Assembly (NCBI GenBank): GCA_038144425.1
Contig: JAYQNS010000002.1
Coordinates: 992,001 to 1,056,000 of the forward strand
Direction of reading: 5' to 3'
Source: Salivita marina
GTDB lineage: Bacteria; Pseudomonadota; Gammaproteobacteria; Pseudomonadales; Azotimanducaceae
Length of the DNA: 64,000 nucleotides
The notes under the pieces are model-generated. The model had not been told where the DNA came from and made no database searches. It saw only the letters and a program-made list of their open reading frames with translations. Numbering within the stretch: the first letter of the stretch is position 1; each line of letters opens with the position of its first letter. A program made the position numbers and the translations under genes. Below, piece after piece: positions 44,733 to 53,806 of the stretch.

Positions 44733-45522
44733 GCGAGATGGCATCGGCAACATTCTGCTGGTCGCCGTATCCGTATGCCTTGTCTGCTCCATTCTGGTTT
44801 CCGGGGCGGCCGTTGCTCTGAAGCCGGTGCAGAAGGCGAACCGCGTCCTCGACCAGAAAAAGAACGTCCTCATTGCGGCAGGCCTGCTCGCCGAGGGTGC
44901 AACCGCAGACGGGGAGGGGCGCGGGGTGGAAACGCTCTTCGCGGACTTCGAGACCCGGGTCGTGGATCTACGCACCGGCCGCTATGCCGATGACGTGGAT
45001 GCCCAAAACTTCGATCAGCTGCGGACCGCGGCCGATCCGAGCCGCTCCACGGCCCTGGCCACGGAGGAGGACCCGGCCACGATCAAGCGTCTTGAGCATT
45101 ACGGTTTGGTGTACCTAAAGCGCGACGCAAGGGGAGCGATTGAGACCGCAGTTCTGCCAATTCGGGGCTACGGCCTCTGGGGTACGCTCTACGGTTACCT
45201 AGCCCTCGACAGCGATCTTGAAACGGTCGCCGGCATTGGCTTTTACCAGCATAAGGAAACTCCGGGGCTTGGGGGCGAGGTAGAGAACCCTCGCTGGAAG
45301 GCTCAGTGGGCGGGGGTCAGCCTCTTTGGTGATGACGGGTCCCCGGCCGTGGCCCTGGTGAAGGGGAAGGCGCCGGAGGGTAGCAGTGCCCGGAGCCATC
45401 AAGTGGATGCTCTTTCTGGGGCGACCATGACGAGCCGAGGTGTGCAGAACTTGGTGAATTTTTGGGTCGGGGAGCGGGGCTACGGCACCTGGCTTGAGAA
45501 CCTACGGGGAGGTCGCGTTTAA
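44719..45522 (+). CDS. nqrC: Na+-NQR subunit C
   Basis: A 267-residue protein with one N-terminal membrane segment and a periplasmic domain; covalent FMN threonine Thr236 in LSGATMTSRGV. ATG at 44719 lies inside nqrB. FMN attachment needs ApbE, which is not encoded nearby. Confidence 0.97.
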   Translation: MSQPKRDGIGNILLVAVSVCLVCSILVSGAAVALKPVQKANRVLDQKKNVLIAAGLLAEGATADGEGRGVETLFADFETRVVDLRTGRYADDVDAQNFDQLRTAADPSRSTALATEEDPATIKRLEHYGLVYLKRDARGAIETAVLPIRGYGLWGTLYGYLALDSDLETVAGIGFYQHKETPGLGGEVENPRWKAQWAGVSLFGDDGSPAVALVKGKAPEGSSARSHQVDALSGATMTSRGVQNLVNFWVGERGYGTWLENLRGGRV

Positions 45523-45524
45523 CC

Positions 45525-46187
45525 ATGGCCAGCTCAAAGGAAGTGCTGTTCAACCCCATCGTAGACAACAACCCCATTGCCCTGCAGGTGCTTGGCATCT
45601 GTTCGGCGCTGGCGGTAACGGTCAGCATGGCGAACACCCTGGTGATGTGTGCGGCGGTGACCGCCGTCACGGCCTTCTCGAGCCTCTTTATTTCCATGCT
45701 GCGCAACCATATGCCCTCGAGCATTCGGATTATTGTGCAGATGACGATCATCGCGTCCCTCGTGATCGTGGTGGATCAGCTACTTCAGGCCTACGCCTTC
45801 GCCATTTCCAAGACCCTGTCGGTTTTTGTGGGACTCATCATCACCAACTGCATCGTGCTCGGGCGAGCGGAAGGCTTCGCCATGCAAAACCCTCCTGGCT
45901 TGTCTTTCCTAGACGGCATTGGCAACGGGCTTGGCTACAGCGCGCTGCTGGTCACCGTCGCCCTCATTCGCGAGCCCCTGGGGGCAGGTACGCTGATGGG
46001 CTATGAGATTCTCCCCACGGTGAACAACGGCGGTTGGTACGTGCCCAATGGCCTCATGCTGCTGGCCCCTAGCGCCTTCTTCATCATTGGGCTTCTGATC
46101 TGGGCGCTCCGGTCCTGGAAGCGGGAGCAGGTGGAAAGCGCCGATTACGAGATTGCCGAGAATGTTCAATACCGGGAGGCGCTCTAA
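45525..46187 (+). CDS. nqrD: Na+-NQR subunit D
   Basis: A 220-residue polytopic membrane protein (NPIALQVLGICSALAV, ITNCIVLGRAEGFA, PPGLSFLDGIGNGLGYS). Homologous to RnfE/NqrE. Starts 2 bases after nqrC and its TAA abuts the nqrE ATG. Confidence 0.97.
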   Translation: MASSKEVLFNPIVDNNPIALQVLGICSALAVTVSMANTLVMCAAVTAVTAFSSLFISMLRNHMPSSIRIIVQMTIIASLVIVVDQLLQAYAFAISKTLSVFVGLIITNCIVLGRAEGFAMQNPPGLSFLDGIGNGLGYSALLVTVALIREPLGAGTLMGYEILPTVNNGGWYVPNGLMLLAPSAFFIIGLLIWALRSWKREQVESADYEIAENVQYREAL

Positions 46188-46796
46188 ATGGAGTACTACC
46201 TGAGCCTCTTTGTCCGGGCCGTATTTATCGACAATATGGCCCTGACTTTCTTTTTGGGGATGTGCACGTTCATCGCCATTTCAAAGAAAATCAGCACCGC
46301 CGTGGGCCTTGGCATTGCCGTGGTGGTGGTGCTCGGAATCACGGTTCCCGTGAATAACCTCATCCATCAGTACCTCCTCCGGGAAGGGGCCTTGAGCTGG
46401 GCCGGTTATCCGGCGGCGGATCTCTCCTTCCTGGGCTATCTTTCCTACATCGGGGTCATTGCGGCCCTGGTGCAGATTCTTGAGATGTTCCTCGATAAGT
46501 ATGTGCCGGCCCTCTACAACGCCCTTGGGGTGTTTTTGCCCCTGATCACGGTGAACTGCGCCATTCTCGGGGCCTCCCTTTTCATGATGGAGCGGGACTA
46601 CACCTTTGCGGAGTCTGCAGTCTTCGGTCTCGGGGCGGGCGTGGGTTGGATGCTCGCGATTACGGCCCTGGCTGGGGTGCGAGAGAAGCTGAAGTACAGC
46701 GATGTCCCGGAAGGACTGCGAGGCCTAGGCATTACCTTCATTAGCGTGGGGCTTATCTCCCTATGCTTTATGTCCTTCGGGGGAATTGACCTCTAA
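46188..46796 (+). CDS. nqrE: Na+-NQR subunit E
   Basis: A 202-residue membrane subunit with the pattern AVFIDNMALTFFLGMC and FLPLITVNCAILGASLF. NqrD and NqrE jointly hold a buried iron centre in known structures. A 69-base gap containing a CGGCC/GGCCG hairpin separates it from nqrF. Confidence 0.97.
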   Translation: MEYYLSLFVRAVFIDNMALTFFLGMCTFIAISKKISTAVGLGIAVVVVLGITVPVNNLIHQYLLREGALSWAGYPAADLSFLGYLSYIGVIAALVQILEMFLDKYVPALYNALGVFLPLITVNCAILGASLFMMERDYTFAESAVFGLGAGVGWMLAITALAGVREKLKYSDVPEGLRGLGITFISVGLISLCFMSFGGIDL

Positions 46797-46865
46797 ATTA
46801 GGGACCGCGAAAACCGGGCGCAGCGGGGTAGGCGTCGGCCCTAGGCCGGCAAAACGGAGAGAAAG

Positions 46866-48095
46866 ATGGATTCAACGATTGTCCTGGGCGTGGTGATGTT
46901 TACCGGCACGGTGCTGGCGTTGGTTGGGGTGATTCTCATGGCCCGGGCTAAGCTCGTAAGCGCCGGTGACGTCACCCTCAGTATCAACGGCGAAAAATCT
47001 GTCACCGTTCCGGCGGGGGGAAAGCTCCTCGGAACGCTGGCGGAGCAGGGCATCTACCTGTCCTCTGCCTGCGGGGGCGGCGGTTCCTGCGGCCAGTGTC
47101 GATGCCAAGTGCTCGATGGGGGCGGCTCCATGCTGTCTACGGAGGAGGGGCACTTTACCCGCTCCGAGGCCCGGGAAGACTGGCGCCTGTCCTGCCAGGT
47201 GGCGGTCAAGCAGGACATGGCCATCAAGGTGCCGGAAGACGCCTTTGGGGTGCAGCGCTGGGAGTGCACCGTGGAGTCCAACGAGAACGTGGCCACCTTC
47301 ATCAAGGAGCTCGTGCTCAAGCTTCCGGAAGGGGCGAACGTCGATTTCCGCGCCGGGGGCTTCGTGCAGCTGGAAATTCCGCCCTATGCCATGAGCTACG
47401 AACAGGACATTGAGGTTCAGCCCGAATTCCGGGAGGACTGGGACAAGTTCAAGATCTGGCGCTATACCTCGAAGGTGACCGAGCCGACGATCCGTGCCTA
47501 CTCCATGGCGAACTACCCGGAAGAAAAGGGTGTGCTGAAGTTTAACATTCGGGTGGCTACGCCGCCCCCGGGCCGCGACGACGTCCCCGCCGGGAAAATG
47601 TCTTCCTACGTCTTCTCCCTGAAGCCCGGCGACAAGGTGACCGTATTTGGCCCCTACGGCGATTTCTTCGTAAAGGAGACCGTAGCGGAGAAGATCTGGA
47701 TCGGCGGCGGGGCGGGTATGGCACCGATGCGCTCGCAGATTTTTGATGAGCTGAAGCGTAAGGAAAATGAGAACACCAAGATGAGCTTCTGGTATGGCGC
47801 CCGAAGCTTGAAGGAAATGTTCTACGTCGAGGACTTCGACTCCCTCGACGAGCGCTTTGAAAACTTCAATTGGCATGTGGCCCTCTCGGACCCCATGCCC
47901 GAGGACAACTGGGAGGGGCTCACGGGCTTCATCCACAATGTCGTCTTCGATCAATACCTAAAGGATCATCCGGCTCCGGAAGACTGCGAGTACTACCTGT
48001 GCGGCCCGCCGCCCATGGTGGCTGCGGTGCTAAAGATGCTCGATGATCTAGGCGTCGAACCCGAGAACATCCTTCTCGACGATTTCGGCGGCTAA
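46866..48095 (+). CDS. nqrF: Na+-NQR subunit F (NADH dehydrogenase)
   Basis: A 409-residue subunit: N-terminal membrane anchor, 2Fe-2S ferredoxin domain with Cys69, Cys75, Cys78 and Cys110, FAD-binding RAYSMANYPEE, and the NADH domain (GGGAGMAPMRSQI). It takes electrons from NADH. Last gene of the operon; a strong terminator follows. Confidence 0.98.
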   Translation: MDSTIVLGVVMFTGTVLALVGVILMARAKLVSAGDVTLSINGEKSVTVPAGGKLLGTLAEQGIYLSSACGGGGSCGQCRCQVLDGGGSMLSTEEGHFTRSEAREDWRLSCQVAVKQDMAIKVPEDAFGVQRWECTVESNENVATFIKELVLKLPEGANVDFRAGGFVQLEIPPYAMSYEQDIEVQPEFREDWDKFKIWRYTSKVTEPTIRAYSMANYPEEKGVLKFNIRVATPPPGRDDVPAGKMSSYVFSLKPGDKVTVFGPYGDFFVKETVAEKIWIGGGAGMAPMRSQIFDELKRKENENTKMSFWYGARSLKEMFYVEDFDSLDERFENFNWHVALSDPMPEDNWEGLTGFIHNVVFDQYLKDHPAPEDCEYYLCGPPPMVAAVLKMLDDLGVEPENILLDDFGG

Positions 48096-48114
48096 CCTCC
48101 GGGGGGAGGTGCGG

Positions 48115-48156
48115 CGCCGGCGCCCCGGCGAATTGGGGCGCTGGCGTTTCTTTTTT
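48115..48156 (+). terminator. Rho-independent terminator after nqrF
   Basis: A 12-base stem (48115-48126 with 48135-48146, one G-T pair) with an 8-base loop is followed by TTTCTTTTTT. It begins 20 bases after the nqrF stop and separates the nqr operon from the acyl-CoA synthetase. Confidence 0.85.
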
Positions 48157-48202
48157 CCCCTTGCCCTTCTCTGCTTTAATGCAAGGCAGAGGAGGGAACA
48201 CC

Positions 48203-49786
48203 ATGACCACAACGCAAGCCCCGCAGGACTTTCTTACAACTCTGGCCACCACGCACCCCGACAAGCTCGCGGTGGTGGAGGATCTCCCCGATGGCACCAT
48301 TCGCCATTGGTCCTACGCTGAATTTGAAGCCAACGCCTGTCGCCTCGCGCGCGTGCTTATCGCTGAGGGTGTGGGCGCTAAGGATCGGGTCATCTGGTGT
48401 GGCCAGAACTCCCCTTGGGTGGTGGCGCTCATGGCCGCCGCTCGCAAGCTGGGGGCCGTTGCCGTGCCTCTGAACTATCGCCTCACTGCAGAGGAAGCGG
48501 CCTATGTGGTGGATAATTCCGACGCTGCGGTGGCGTTTATTGACGCAGAGCTTCAGCCGCTCTTCGAGGGGCTTCGGAGCGAAGCGCCAAAGCTGAAGAC
48601 CGTTTTAGTTTTCGATGCGGCGCGCCAGGGCCTTGCTGTTTCCGAAGCGCACGTGGACGCTGAGCCCTTGATCGCTGCGGCGGAAAGTGCCGCCCTGCCG
48701 CCGGCGGGGGCCGCTGGCGGCACCATGATCTACACCTCCGGCACCACGGGCAAGCCCAAGGGGGCGGTGCGCTTTGGGGGCGCTGACCCCGCCCAGACGC
48801 AGCGCATGATTGCTTTCTACGGCGTGCACGGCGACGACGTCTATCTCACTACCGGCCCCCTCTATCACTCCGGGCCCAGCGGCTTTATGGCCACGGGGCA
48901 GCTTCTGGGCCAAACGGTGGTGCTGCAGAAGAAGTTCGACGCGGAAGATTGGCTGCGCCTGCTTGATAAGTACCACTGTAGCAGCACCTTCTCGGCCCCG
49001 GCGCCCATTCGCCTCGTCTGTAATCTGCCGGATGAGGTGGTTGCCCGTTACGATCGCTCCAGCATGCGGGTGATGATCGCGAACGCCGCGCCCTGGTCCT
49101 ACGCCCTCAAGCTGATGTATCTCGAGCGCTTCCCCGAGGATTCGCTCTTTGAGGTCTACGGCTCCACGGAACTGGGCGTCAACGCCATCCTTCGCCCGGA
49201 GTTTCAGCGCAGCAAGAAGGGCTCCTGCGGCGAGCCTGCGCCAGGCTGTGAAATTCGCCTCTACGACGAGGAAGGCAAGGTCGTCTCCACGCCGCATACG
49301 GAAGGGGAGCTGTTCGTTCGCAGCGCGAGCGTCTTCGACACCTACCACAAGGCGGAAGATAAGTTTCAGGAGGATCGGCGCGACGGGGAATGGCAAACCG
49401 TCGGCGACATCGCCTACTTCGACGAAGAGGGCTTCTATTACATCTGCGATCGCAAGAAGGACATGATCATCTCCGGGGGGGTGAACATCTATCCCGCGGA
49501 AATCGAAGGCGCGCTAGAGCAGCATCCTGACGTGGTGGACGTTGCCGTTTTTGGTATTCCGAGCGAAGAGTGGGGGGAGATGGTCCACGCCGAGGTGGTG
49601 CAGCGTCCTGGCGCAAGCCTCAGCGCAGAGGCCCTCATGGCCTTCGCCCGAGAGCATTTGGCCGGCTATAAGGTGCCCCGGTCAGTGAAGTTCATCGCTG
49701 AAATCCCCCGCACGGGGACGGGGAAGATCCTAAAGCGAGAGCTGCGCAAGCCCTACTGGGAGGGCCGCGCTTCTCGGGTCGGATAG
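48203..49786 (+). CDS. Acyl-CoA synthetase (AMP-forming)
   Basis: A 527-residue ANL-family ligase from ATG 48203 (GGAGGGAA upstream). P-loop IYTSGTTGKPKG, VYGSTELGVN, GDIAYFDEEGFYYICDRKKDMIISGG, and catalytic lysine GKILKRELR. It activates a carboxylic acid to its CoA thioester; the substrate chain is not predictable. Facing an ECH-NUDIX-LLM operon, it may belong to a fatty or aromatic acid catabolic set. Confidence 0.92.
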   Translation: MTTTQAPQDFLTTLATTHPDKLAVVEDLPDGTIRHWSYAEFEANACRLARVLIAEGVGAKDRVIWCGQNSPWVVALMAAARKLGAVAVPLNYRLTAEEAAYVVDNSDAAVAFIDAELQPLFEGLRSEAPKLKTVLVFDAARQGLAVSEAHVDAEPLIAAAESAALPPAGAAGGTMIYTSGTTGKPKGAVRFGGADPAQTQRMIAFYGVHGDDVYLTTGPLYHSGPSGFMATGQLLGQTVVLQKKFDAEDWLRLLDKYHCSSTFSAPAPIRLVCNLPDEVVARYDRSSMRVMIANAAPWSYALKLMYLERFPEDSLFEVYGSTELGVNAILRPEFQRSKKGSCGEPAPGCEIRLYDEEGKVVSTPHTEGELFVRSASVFDTYHKAEDKFQEDRRDGEWQTVGDIAYFDEEGFYYICDRKKDMIISGGVNIYPAEIEGALEQHPDVVDVAVFGIPSEEWGEMVHAEVVQRPGASLSAEALMAFAREHLAGYKVPRSVKFIAEIPRTGTGKILKRELRKPYWEGRASRVG

Positions 49787-49815
49787 GCCCGCCGCAAGCT
49801 CTCCACCGACTCTGG

Positions 49816-49832
49816 GGGGCGCTTAGCGCCCC
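49816..49832. other. Hairpin over the ECH stop codon
   Basis: GGGGCGC-TTA-GCGCCCC is a perfect 7-base stem whose loop is the stop codon of the minus-strand crotonase-family gene. No T-tract on either side, so it is not a classical terminator; it may separate converging transcripts. Confidence 0.5.
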
Positions 49833-50629
49833 TTGAAGTCCGCTGGCCGCCGTTCCATGAAGCTGGCGATCCCTTCCTTGAAGTCCTCCGTCTTAAACAG
49901 CGGCAGGAGCTGTAAAAATACGTGGTGAACGTGATCGTTGAAGGTCTCGTTCATACCCATGCGCATCATGCGCTTAGAGGCCTGAACAGCGAGGGGCGCA
50001 TTGGCGCAGATTTCCTTGGCCAGAGCCCGAGCGCGCTCGGGTATTTCTGCGGCCGGAACCACCGTGGACACGAGGCCAAGCTCAAGCGATTCCGCCGCGG
50101 TGAGGGTGCGTCCCGTGAAGATGAGTTCCGCGGCCTTGGACCAGCCCAAAAGGCGGGGAAGGATCCAGGTGCCCCCGGATTCCGGGACAATGCCGCGAGC
50201 CGTAAAGGCCGCGGCCATCTTCGCTTCTTCCGCCATAATGCGGATATCGCAGCCCAGGGCCATATCCATGCCGTAGCCCGCGGCGGAGCCGTTGAGGGCG
50301 CAGATTACCGGCGTGTCGAGGTTGTGCATGACCGTCGGCGGCGTTGAGCGAAGATCAAGGTTGGTGCTGTTGCCGGCGTCCGAATCCCCAACCTTACCGC
50401 TGCGCAGATCGAGGCCCGCGCAGAAGAAGCGCCCCGTGCCCGTGAAGATGATGCAGCGTACGTCCCGATCCCGGTCCGCCTGCAGGAAGAGCTCCGTTAC
50501 CCGGTCGAGCATGGCCCCGGAGATGGTGTTCTGCACCGCTTCCCGGTTAATGGTGATGGTGGCGATGTGTTCGCTGACCTCGTAGAGGACGTCCTCTTCG
50601 GGGCTTGCCTGAATCTGTGCTTGAGACAT
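49823..50629 (-). CDS. Enoyl-CoA hydratase/isomerase (crotonase) family protein
   Basis: A 268-residue crotonase from ATG 50629 (MSQAQIQ). Oxyanion-hole segments GRFFCAGLDL and NGSAAGYGMDMALGCD are present. At the positions of the two hydratase glutamates it has Asp122 and a different context, with Glu150 in IVPESGGT, so isomerase or another activity is possible. It follows the NUDIX gene by 20 bases. Confidence 0.9.
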   Translation of the reverse strand: MSQAQIQASPEEDVLYEVSEHIATITINREAVQNTISGAMLDRVTELFLQADRDRDVRCIIFTGTGRFFCAGLDLRSGKVGDSDAGNSTNLDLRSTPPTVMHNLDTPVICALNGSAAGYGMDMALGCDIRIMAEEAKMAAAFTARGIVPESGGTWILPRLLGWSKAAELIFTGRTLTAAESLELGLVSTVVPAAEIPERARALAKEICANAPLAVQASKRMMRMGMNETFNDHVHHVFLQLLPLFKTEDFKEGIASFMERRPADFKGR

Positions 50630-50649
50630 GTGCGCGCTCCTTCTTGCCC

Positions 50650-51441
50650 CTAGGGCATGCTGGTCATTTTTTCTTCGGAGAGTTTGTAGCCTGCTTCCTT
50701 CGGAATGCAAAGCCAGGTGCCGTCCTCCCGCTTCTCCGTCCAGGGGATGACGGTAACAATAGACTTACCGGCAAAGGCGCCGATGAGCCTCTCGCAGTCG
50801 GCGAAGCCCTCGAGAATCTCAATGTTCCGTAGCGTGGGGAAAATCACCGTGCGCGTCCCTGCATCCGCATCGGCCAGGGCCTTGGCAGGGGTGAGCCAAA
50901 CGGAGTCCACGGACTCGTGGCCGTCGTGGGCCAGGATCTGATCCCCCGGGGCCACGGCGAGGAAGAAATGGGTATCAAAGCGCTTCGGCATCATTGTGGG
51001 GGTTACCCAGTGGGCGAAGCGAGTGAGAGCATCGCAGGCGAGGCGTAGCTTGTGCTGGCGTAGGAAATCCTTCAGGGGAAGCTCGCCTTTGTGGAGCGCG
51101 TCCCGTAGCGGATCGAGGGCCGCTACCCGGGCGCCATCGAGCAGTTCCGCTTCCCCTTCGGCCCGGGCGAGGAGCACGCCGGCCTCCTCGAAAGCCTCCC
51201 GGATCGAGCCGATTTCGATGGCCCGAAGCACGGGATCTTCCGAAGCGCCGTCGCAGAGCGGGGCCAACTCGGGATCGTCATCCTGCGCATCCACCTTGCC
51301 ACCAGGGAAGACGAGGGCGCCGGAGGCAAAATCAATCTGATGGTGGCGTACCACCATAAACATCTCTGGGCCCGCCGGGCTTTCTCGGAGCAGCACGATG
51401 GTGCCGGCGGGAACGGGGGGCTTGGCTTCAGCTTCAGTCAC
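50650..51441 (-). CDS. NUDIX hydrolase (NUDT19/CoA-pyrophosphatase-like)
   Basis: A 263-residue NUDIX protein. The box is expanded: FPGGKVDAQD, then an insertion, then IREAFEEAGVLL, as in NUDT7/NUDT19-like hydrolases that cleave CoA derivatives. This fits the flanking acyl-CoA genes, but nucleotide sugars or other pyrophosphates are alternatives. Spacing of 33 and 20 bases to neighbours suggests an operon. Confidence 0.87.
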   Translation of the reverse strand: MTEAEAKPPVPAGTIVLLRESPAGPEMFMVVRHHQIDFASGALVFPGGKVDAQDDDPELAPLCDGASEDPVLRAIEIGSIREAFEEAGVLLARAEGEAELLDGARVAALDPLRDALHKGELPLKDFLRQHKLRLACDALTRFAHWVTPTMMPKRFDTHFFLAVAPGDQILAHDGHESVDSVWLTPAKALADADAGTRTVIFPTLRNIEILEGFADCERLIGAFAGKSIVTVIPWTEKREDGTWLCIPKEAGYKLSEEKMTSMP

Positions 51442-51474
51442 GGCGTTGTCCTTCTGTAGGGCAAATAGGGGGCC

Positions 51475-52371
51475 TTAGCGGCCGGCGACCCGCTTTAGGA
51501 AAGTGTCTAGGGCCCGTTCCCGCGCTTCGCCCTGACCGAGGGTGAAGTCGGGCACGATGAATTCATCAACGCCGGCCTCGGCATAGGCATCGAGCGCATC
51601 CCGAAGGGCCTCCGGCGTCCCCACCAGCTTGGGCATGGTGCTCGGCGCGGCGGACCAGCGCTCTACGGTCCCGGGGTCATCGCTCATGAAGATAAGTGCC
51701 TGGGCTGAGCGGTGGATTGCCTTAGGGGCCCGGCCGCGGGCCCGGCATTGGGCCTCGAGCACCGAGCCCTTATGGGCCAAGGTTTCCGGCGTGCCCCAAA
51801 CGTTCCATTCGTCGGCCCAACGCGCGGCAATGCGCAGGGTGACTTTTTCGCCGCCGCCGCCGATGAGGAGGGGTAAGGGACTCTGCAGGGGCTTGGGTTC
51901 AAGGCTAGCCCTCGCCAGGGTGTAGTAGGCGCCGGCGAAGTCGCTTTGAGCCTGGGTGAACAGGGTTTTGATCACCGCGCAGGCTTCATCGAGGCGCGCC
52001 AAGCGCTCGGCGACGGTATAGAAGGGCACACCGTATTGCTGATGTTCGTTTTCCTGCCAGCCGGCGCCTAGGCCGAGCACCATGCGGCCGCCGCTGATGT
52101 GGTCCAGCGTAGCCGCCATCTTCGCGAGGACCGCAGGATGCCGGTAGGTGTTCCCGCAGACCAGCGTGCCGAGACGAAGGCGGGGCACGGCGGTGGCCAG
52201 GGCGCTCAGGGTCGTCCAACATTCGGGCCAGGGAACCGATGTGTCTTCCGCGTTGGGCATGAAGTGATCGGCGTACCAGAGACCATCGAAGCCCGCCGCC
52301 TCTGCGTACCGGGCAAGGCCTAGCACCACCTCAAAGGGTTGGGCCGGATTGGGCCACAGGCTGATTTTCAT
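51475..52371 (-). CDS. LLM class oxidoreductase (F420- or FMN-dependent type)
   Basis: A 298-residue TIM-barrel protein: GFDGLWYADHFMP, LRLGTLVCGNTYRHPAVLAKMAATLDHISGGR and LGLGAGWQENEH are hallmarks of luciferase-like F420-family proteins common in actinobacteria. In gammaproteobacteria the cofactor is uncertain. It leads the ECH-NUDIX-LLM operon. The leader is a pure purine tract on its coding strand (52372-52397 region). Confidence 0.9.
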   Translation of the reverse strand: MKISLWPNPAQPFEVVLGLARYAEAAGFDGLWYADHFMPNAEDTSVPWPECWTTLSALATAVPRLRLGTLVCGNTYRHPAVLAKMAATLDHISGGRMVLGLGAGWQENEHQQYGVPFYTVAERLARLDEACAVIKTLFTQAQSDFAGAYYTLARASLEPKPLQSPLPLLIGGGGEKVTLRIAARWADEWNVWGTPETLAHKGSVLEAQCRARGRAPKAIHRSAQALIFMSDDPGTVERWSAAPSTMPKLVGTPEALRDALDAYAEAGVDEFIVPDFTLGQGEARERALDTFLKRVAGR

Positions 52372-52439
52372 CTTTCTCCCCCTCTCCTCCCTCTCTAAGC
52401 TACCAGAAAGCTCGGGAAACCACCCCTGGGGAGTGGCTC

Positions 52440-52721
52440 ATGCCAGCGCTAGCCTATATCGAGGTGACCTACCATCTGTCCGGCTGCCGGTCCCTGAAGG
52501 AACGGCGAAGCCGGCTCTCGCCGGTGACCGAACGCCTGGGACGGCAGCGTCACCTCGCCCTGTGCCAGGTGCCCGGGGATGCGCTGAAAGAGGCATCGCT
52601 AGCCATCGCCGTGGTGGCCCCGGATCCTAAGACCCTTCAGCAGCGCCTGGATGGGGTGCTGCGAACCTTGGAAGACGGCGTGGACGCGGTGGTCGTGCGG
52701 CTGGAGCACGAGGTGCTATGA
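52440..52721 (+). CDS. DUF503 family protein
   Basis: A 93-residue protein with the DUF503 pattern IEVTYHLSGCRSLKERR and ASLAIAVVAPDPKTLQQRLDGVL. GGGGAG lies 7 bases before the ATG. It overlaps the DUF3080 gene by 4 bases (ATGA). No known function. Confidence 0.85.
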   Translation: MPALAYIEVTYHLSGCRSLKERRSRLSPVTERLGRQRHLALCQVPGDALKEASLAIAVVAPDPKTLQQRLDGVLRTLEDGVDAVVVRLEHEVL

Positions 52722-53797
52722 GGATCCCCGGGCGCATGAAGACCTTGGGCTCTGGGCTCTTGCCGCTCCTTGCCCTTCTCCTCGGGGGCTGCGATCCCGC
52801 GCCTCCCGACGCCTATGTGCAGCGCCTGTCCGATGCCCTCGAGCTTCCCCAGCCTAGCCTTTCGGCCCCGACAGCTTGGCCCCGGCCTCGGCTGCGCCAA
52901 GCGCCGGTACCGGAGGAAAAGGGGGATATGCTGGATTTTCTGGCCCTCCAGCGCTGTGGCCTGGGCGCCGTTTTGGGCGCGCGGAACGGCCCCCTGGGGC
53001 GGGTGATGGATGGCCCGGAGCGCCTTCGTTACGAGCTGCGCTTTCGAGAAGGCGCCGAGCGCTGTCTGACCGTGCTTGAAGGGGAGGAACGGGCGCGACT
53101 CGAAGCCCTCCTTGCTCGGAAGAGGGAAAGCTGGCCCGCGGTGCTGTGGAATGGAACGGTCGGGAGCGCAGCCTGGGCGCGGCTCTATGCCGCTGGCGGT
53201 GAGGACTGGGACCCCCCACCCGCCATCGCGGGCGCGGCGGCGCTGGAAGCCCTGGAGCCTTTCCGCGCGCGGATGAAGGCCCTTGGGCCGTCCCCCCTGG
53301 GCGCGAGCCCTGAGGCGCTTGCGGCGGCGGAGGATCCTGCGGACTGGCATGGGCCCTGGGAGGCGCTTACGCAGCAACGCTACCCTGGCGTGGCGCTCCA
53401 CCAGCTTCAGCGCCTCACCCATGCCCTGGAGGGCGCCGCCATGTTGCTTGAGCAACGGGAGAGGCAGCGTCCCCTGTGCCCTCAGGGCCGTCCGACGCCT
53501 CGGGCAAGGCACGTGAACGCGGTGTTTCTTCGCTATTATGGCACGGGGCTGCAGCCGGCCATGGCAGAGCTCGAGCGGGGCCTCAGGCCTTGGCTTGAGA
53601 CCACCGGGAAGCTCTGGGCGCAGCTTCAAGGGGGCGCGCCGCTCGCAGCGCGACCAGCTTTGAGAGGCTTTCTGGATCCTCGGGCGCCTGGGCCCTGGCA
53701 GGCCTACCTGGCCGCCCGGGATCGGCACACGATTCAGTGGCAAGGGGTGCTCGGGGCGTGCCAGCTCATGCCCGGGGCGACGGCCCCCTCGTCTTAG
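52718..53797 (+). CDS. DUF3080 family lipoprotein
   Basis: A 359-residue protein with a lipobox (LLPLLALLLGGC, Cys25) and a helical DUF3080 domain (VPEEKGDMLDFLALQRCGLGAVLGARNGPLGR split as seen, then LHQLQRLTHALEGAAMLLEQ). It is probably anchored to a membrane facing the periplasm. A second Met at residue 7 is also a possible start. Function unknown; seen with DUF503 here. Confidence 0.83.
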   Translation: MRIPGRMKTLGSGLLPLLALLLGGCDPAPPDAYVQRLSDALELPQPSLSAPTAWPRPRLRQAPVPEEKGDMLDFLALQRCGLGAVLGARNGPLGRVMDGPERLRYELRFREGAERCLTVLEGEERARLEALLARKRESWPAVLWNGTVGSAAWARLYAAGGEDWDPPPAIAGAAALEALEPFRARMKALGPSPLGASPEALAAAEDPADWHGPWEALTQQRYPGVALHQLQRLTHALEGAAMLLEQRERQRPLCPQGRPTPRARHVNAVFLRYYGTGLQPAMAELERGLRPWLETTGKLWAQLQGGAPLAARPALRGFLDPRAPGPWQAYLAARDRHTIQWQGVLGACQLMPGATAPSS

Positions 53798-53806
53798 GAG
53801 ACCTTG

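Noticed and set aside
46872..47954. 360-codon minus-strand frame opposite nqrF
   Set aside because: Shadow of nqrF, which is complete with all Fe-S and FAD motifs.
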